Source: Mollicutes bacterium
GTDB lineage: Bacteria; Bacillota_I; Bacilli_A; RF39; UBA660
Direction of reading: 5' to 3'
DNA: 25,565 bases
Assembly: GCA_012513875.1 (NCBI GenBank)
Contig: JAAZBI010000048.1
Span: 1-25,565 of the forward strand
Both the position numbers and the translations under genes were made by a program. The notes under the pieces were generated by a model. The model searched no databases. It saw nothing but the letters and a program-made list of their open reading frames with translations, and was not told where the DNA came from. Positions 22,413 through 25,565 of the stretch are shown piece by piece (within the stretch, counting starts at the first letter, position 1; each line of letters opens with the position of its first letter).

Positions 22413-22979
22413 CTAAAATATGAATCTAGAAAAGATCATTGACATTATTGCTGCTGTAATAAATGCAATTGGTAAATTTTTAAAATGTTTAGGAATAGGA
22501 GCTGTTTCTAATCTCTCTCTCATTGAACTAAAAACATACATCACTAAAGTAAACCCTAAAGTAGATCCAAAGGCATAAATCAACATCTCTACAAAACTGT
22601 ATTCATTAGCAATATTTAATAAAATAATACCTAAAACAGCACAATTAGTAGTTATCAAAGGTAAAAAGATTCCTAAAGTTTTATGTAAAGTTTGATTGTG
22701 TTTCTTGATTAATCTTTCTAATATTTGTACAAAGATAGCGATAATTAAAACAAAAACAACACTTTGGATAAAAATTAAATTAAGTGGTTTTAATAAATAA
22801 TAATATATAAAATAAGTAATTATACTAGATAAAATAACAATTAATGTTACAGCTAAGCTCATATTAATTGCAGTCTTTCGATTTCTTGAAGTACCAATAA
22901 CTGGACAAATACCTAAAAATTTAGTTAAAACAATATTTTCAGTTAATAAACCTATTAAAAAAATTGAAATTAAACTCAT
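22413..22979 (-). CDS. rnfA: Rnf complex subunit A (membrane, half of the buried Fe-S site)
   Basis: Membrane subunit of the Rnf ion-pumping ferredoxin:NAD+ oxidoreductase. The 188-aa protein has six hydrophobic spans. It is RnfA rather than RnfE by NIVLTKFLGICPVIG and FLPLITTNCAVLG. Cys25 and Cys113 are in the positions that, with the pair in RnfE, hold the intramembrane [2Fe-2S] cluster. Starts with a 4-nt ATGA overlap with rnfE. It is the last rnf gene: after its TAG comes the infC promoter, whereas in most rnf operons rnfB follows rnfA. Confidence 0.93.
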   Translation of the reverse strand: MSLISIFLIGLLTENIVLTKFLGICPVIGTSRNRKTAINMSLAVTLIVILSSIITYFIYYYLLKPLNLIFIQSVVFVLIIAIFVQILERLIKKHNQTLHKTLGIFLPLITTNCAVLGIILLNIANEYSFVEMLIYAFGSTLGFTLVMYVFSSMRERLETAPIPKHFKNLPIAFITAAIMSMIFSRFIF

Positions 22980-23605
22980 TTTTCTTCAACTCCCTTAATC
23001 ATATTTAAAAGTCCAAACAACAAACCTACAATTAATAACACCCCTGCTGGTGAAGCGAAAAATTGATTTGGAATAATACTGTTAGTTGGAAAAACTTGAT
23101 ACTTAGCTAGATAACCCGTAACGTTTGTTGTGTTTTCCATTAAAGTTAAAGTATTAGATCCCAAGACTTCTCTTATTATTCCTACTAAAGATAATGAGAA
23201 AGTATAACCTAACCCCATTTTTAAAGCATCTTTAATACTATCTTTTAAATTGTGACGAGAAGCATAACCTAAAGCTCTTCCTAAAACTAAACAATTAACA
23301 ATTATTAAAGGAATATAAATTCCTAAACTTGATTTTAATTGAGGAACATAAGTGAATAATAAATATTCTAAAATAGTAACAAAGATTCCAATAATTGTTA
23401 TATAAATAGGTATTCTTATTTTATTTGGAACCCATTTTCTAATTAATGAAACAATACTATTCGATAAAATTAAAATAAATAATAAAGATATTCCCATTAA
23501 ATAACTATTTTCAAAAGTAGTCGTTATCGCTAATAAAGGACACAATCCTAAAGTCATTCCAAAAACAGGATTTTGTTTAATAAATAAACTTATTTTTTTT
23601 CTCAT
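22976..23605 (-). CDS. rnfE: Rnf complex subunit E
   Basis: Membrane partner of RnfA; the two form an inverted pair that carries electrons across the membrane. The 209-aa protein has six spans, with NPVFGMTLGLCPLLAIT near the N-terminus and YIPLIIVNCLVLGRALGYAS in the middle, both typical of RnfE. Cys22 and Cys105 are the expected cluster ligands. The C-terminal FFASPAGVLLIVGLLFG is also family-like. It starts 2 nt after the rnfD/G stop and overlaps rnfA by 4 nt. Confidence 0.94.
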   Translation of the reverse strand: MRKKISLFIKQNPVFGMTLGLCPLLAITTTFENSYLMGISLLFILILSNSIVSLIRKWVPNKIRIPIYITIIGIFVTILEYLLFTYVPQLKSSLGIYIPLIIVNCLVLGRALGYASRHNLKDSIKDALKMGLGYTFSLSLVGIIREVLGSNTLTLMENTTNVTGYLAKYQVFPTNSIIPNQFFASPAGVLLIVGLLFGLLNMIKGVEEK

Positions 23606-23607
23606 AA

Positions 23608-24987
23608 CTACTCCTTATAATCATCTTTAGTATTTTTAATTAAATCTTTCAAAGCTTGAGAAGTAATAGTAGTTCCACTAACTGTATCTAAAGCTTCAAG
23701 ATTGTCTTGTTGATCAATTAGTTTTTGTAAATAATCTTCTTTTTCAATATTTTGCCATAAAGATTCATTTTGAGACATAATATTTATTTCTTTAATCAAA
23801 TCTTTTTCAAAAATAATTTCTGCTTTAATCAAACCACCAAATCCTTTTTGACTAACTTGATACTTTTGATTTGCTTTTTCAATGATCTGATAATTATTAT
23901 CTACTTCAACTGGTGATTTTATCTTGTTACCAATTAAAAAACCAGTCCCTATGATTAAACCTAATCCTATAATTAAAGTTATTGTTTTCAATATAATTTT
24001 TCTTTGAGATTGATCTCCAAGTTCATCGATTAATATAACTAACATATTCATCGTTAATATAGATGTTAAAACTCCTTCTGGATATGGAGTTAAAAAACGA
24101 AAGATAACTGTTAATAATCCTAAACCAATTCCAAATAAAACTTGCCCTAATCTCGTTGTCGGTGTTGTAACCGGATCAGTCGCCATAAAAACTGCTCCTA
24201 ATAATAATCCACCTGTAAAAATTTGAAATAATGGAAAAGTAATATCTAAACCATTAACTGAGCCAATAACAAAGGTTGTTATAAAAACAACACCAACATA
24301 AGTAAGTGGAATTAAATATTTAATTGTTTTAGTAACTGCTAAAAAGATAAAACTCATAATAATTAATAATTTTGGAGTTTCCCCTAATGTTCCGGGTATA
24401 AAACCAAATATGTAATTACCTATTCCTCCAAATGCTTCGATAACTTTAGGAAAACTATCTATATAATTAGTCGCTAAAGCGGTAGGCCCTGTAATTGTAT
24501 CTAATTCAAAAGCATTTAAATAACCTCCAGGTATTAAAGCTCCATAAGAAACTGTAATAAATAAAGCTCCTACTAAAGCTGGATTAAAAATATTGTGACC
24601 AAATCCTCCAAACAATAATTTACCTACAACAGTTGCAAAAAAAGCTCCCATTACTATCATCCATAAAGGAGTATTAATACTCATCAATAAACTGAAAAAT
24701 AATCCTGGAAAAAAAGCATATTTACCTTGTAATGGATTTTTTATTTTTAAAAGATATTTATTATATAAAAACTCAGTACCTAAGGATGTTAATCCTGCAG
24801 TTAATATTAATATTAGAGGTTGAAACAAACCATAAATATTAGTATATCCTTTATAGAAAGGAAGAATACCATTTTTATAAAAACTAAATAAAATGATTGG
24901 TACTAAAGCAAGTAATACTCTTTTCATTATTTTATTAGTTCTTTCAGAATCTTTTAAATAAGGTCCTTTTTCATAAACTAATTTCAT
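23608..24987 (-). CDS. RnfD-RnfG fusion protein
   Basis: One 459-aa frame combines two normally separate Rnf subunits. Residues 1-328 are RnfD: about nine to ten membrane spans, GGFGHNIFNPALVGALF and FMATDPVTTPTT. RnfD usually carries covalent FMN at the Thr of an (S/T)GAT site; here it reads DTITGPT (163-169). From residue 329 comes an RnfG-like part: one membrane span (about 331-352), then a small FMN-binding domain with GFGGLIKAEIIFEKD and a flavinylation site DTVSGTT (434-440; Thr440 would bind FMN, Ala replaced by Thr). At about 131 residues it is shorter than usual RnfG. No stop lies near the junction. It starts 1 nt after rnfC. An ApbE flavin transferase would be needed; none is visible here. 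Confidence 0.92.
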   Translation of the reverse strand: MKLVYEKGPYLKDSERTNKIMKRVLLALVPIILFSFYKNGILPFYKGYTNIYGLFQPLILILTAGLTSLGTEFLYNKYLLKIKNPLQGKYAFFPGLFFSLLMSINTPLWMIVMGAFFATVVGKLLFGGFGHNIFNPALVGALFITVSYGALIPGGYLNAFELDTITGPTALATNYIDSFPKVIEAFGGIGNYIFGFIPGTLGETPKLLIIMSFIFLAVTKTIKYLIPLTYVGVVFITTFVIGSVNGLDITFPLFQIFTGGLLLGAVFMATDPVTTPTTRLGQVLFGIGLGLLTVIFRFLTPYPEGVLTSILTMNMLVILIDELGDQSQRKIILKTITLIIGLGLIIGTGFLIGNKIKSPVEVDNNYQIIEKANQKYQVSQKGFGGLIKAEIIFEKDLIKEINIMSQNESLWQNIEKEDYLQKLIDQQDNLEALDTVSGTTITSQALKDLIKNTKDDYKE

Positions 24988-24988
24988 T

Positions 24989-25565
24989 CTATTTCTCCTT
25001 TACAAGCTCTTTAGCTTCTTTAACTCGTTCTCTAATTTTAATTTGAGCTGGGCATACAAAAGAACACAAACCACATTCAATACATTTTTCAGGATTTAAT
25101 GCTTTTAATTTATCTAAATTATGAAAATTATCTTTAATTAAAACTGGTGACAATTTCATAGGACATACTTCAACACATTTACCACAACGCAAACATTCTT
25201 CTTCAGAAATAGATATCTCTTTCATTAATAAAAGTCCATTTAAATTATATGTAATCATCACTTCATCATCTAATAGACATTCCCCCATCATTGGGCCACC
25301 TGCTATTAAATGACAAGTTTTTTCAATTTTATATAGATCAGAAAACAAAGTTCCTATTTTAACTTTGTAATTTGTTGTCTTAGTCAAATCACCACTTAAA
25401 GTTATGATTCTTGTCGTTAAATATTCATTTTTTAATGCTTTAGATATCATGTGAATAGTTGCTAGATTATTGACAACAATTTGTTTTTCACTTGGTAAAT
25501 TTTTATATGTAACATTTAACACTTCTTTTATTAAAGTTCTTTCATATCCCAAAGGATAATAATCT
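24989..25565 (-). CDS. rnfC: Rnf complex subunit C, C-terminal part (cut by window edge)
   Basis: Peripheral subunit of Rnf that handles the NADH/FMN side. Only the last 192 or so residues are in view. The frame is open to the right edge (it reads DYYPLGYERTLI before the first internal ATG), so this is a truncated gene, not a short one. YPxGxER-LI and VVNNLATIHMISKAL are RnfC features of the FMN/SLBB region. Two 4Fe-4S motifs follow: CLRCGKCVEVCP and CIECGLCSFVCP. The C-terminus ends soon after, with no RnfB fused. First of the rnfC-rnfDG-rnfE-rnfA genes seen here. Confidence 0.95.
   Translation of the reverse strand, partial: DYYPLGYERTLIKEVLNVTYKNLPSEKQIVVNNLATIHMISKALKNEYLTTRIITLSGDLTKTTNYKVKIGTLFSDLYKIEKTCHLIAGGPMMGECLLDDEVMITYNLNGLLLMKEISISEEECLRCGKCVEVCPMKLSPVLIKDNFHNLDKLKALNPEKCIECGLCSFVCPAQIKIRERVKEAKELVKEK

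Noticed and set aside
1..25565. UGA read as tryptophan (mollicute code)
   Set aside because: rsmE and the Nudix frame end at TGA, and Trp is encoded by TGG in the conserved proteins checked, so the standard bacterial code fits.

Overview
The window is about 25.6 kb of very AT-rich chromosome, with almost every gene on the minus strand. The gene content points to a low-G+C Gram-positive (Bacillota/Bacilli-like) bacterium: HrcA with a CIRCE operator, a lipoteichoic-acid-synthase-like enzyme, a dnaG-rpoD-trmK cluster, an infC-rpmI-rplT operon and B. subtilis-like control signals (TTGACA-17-TATAAT, extended -10 boxes, GGAGG ribosome sites). TGA is used as a stop (rsmE, the Nudix frame), so this is not a UGA=Trp mollicute. 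An uncultured gut Bacilli lineage is plausible, but that is inference.

Layout, low to high coordinates. 1-2882: a transcription unit reading leftward, with a Nudix hydrolase frame (interrupted by an in-frame TAA), a histidine phosphatase, thyA, a dTMP-kinase-like gene and the start of an unknown gene. 2957-5235: tRNA-Leu(TAG), an LtaS-like sulfatase-fold membrane enzyme and tRNA-Ile2(CAT), each with its own promoter. 5278-7478: two small unknown genes, then rsmE with a membrane-anchored acidic protein. 7614-8537: the only plus-strand gene, an orphan ClpB-D1-like AAA+ protein, convergent with an unknown 279-aa gene across a bidirectional terminator. 9448-13989: hrcA-grpE-dnaK-dnaJ behind a CIRCE element. 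14010-17264: a small type IV pilus/competence-like set (pilin, prepilin peptidase, PilC/GspF with a 300-residue extra N-terminus), with no ATPase in view. 17341-20801: dnaG-rpoD-trmK. 20881-22412: infC-rpmI-rplT with an attenuator leader. 22413-25565: rnfC-rnfD/G fusion-rnfE-rnfA, running off the right edge.

The genes form compact operons with 1-20 nt spacing or 4-8 nt overlaps, most ending in intrinsic terminators that overlap the last stop codon. The core functions are nucleotide supply (thyA, dTMP kinase), chaperones, replication and transcription initiation, translation, envelope polymer synthesis, and a Na+/H+-coupled ferredoxin:NAD+ oxidoreductase.

The parts most worth a second look are the RnfD-RnfG fusion with altered flavinylation motifs and no rnfB beside rnfA, the 11-residue-repeat extension on PilC, the orphan AAA+ protein lacking an aromatic pore loop, the Lys-rich repeat tail on L20, the infC leader with a visible antiterminator/terminator switch, a tRNA-Ile2 lacking U55, and the Nudix gene with a stop at codon 10. 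No clear new defence or mobile system was found.
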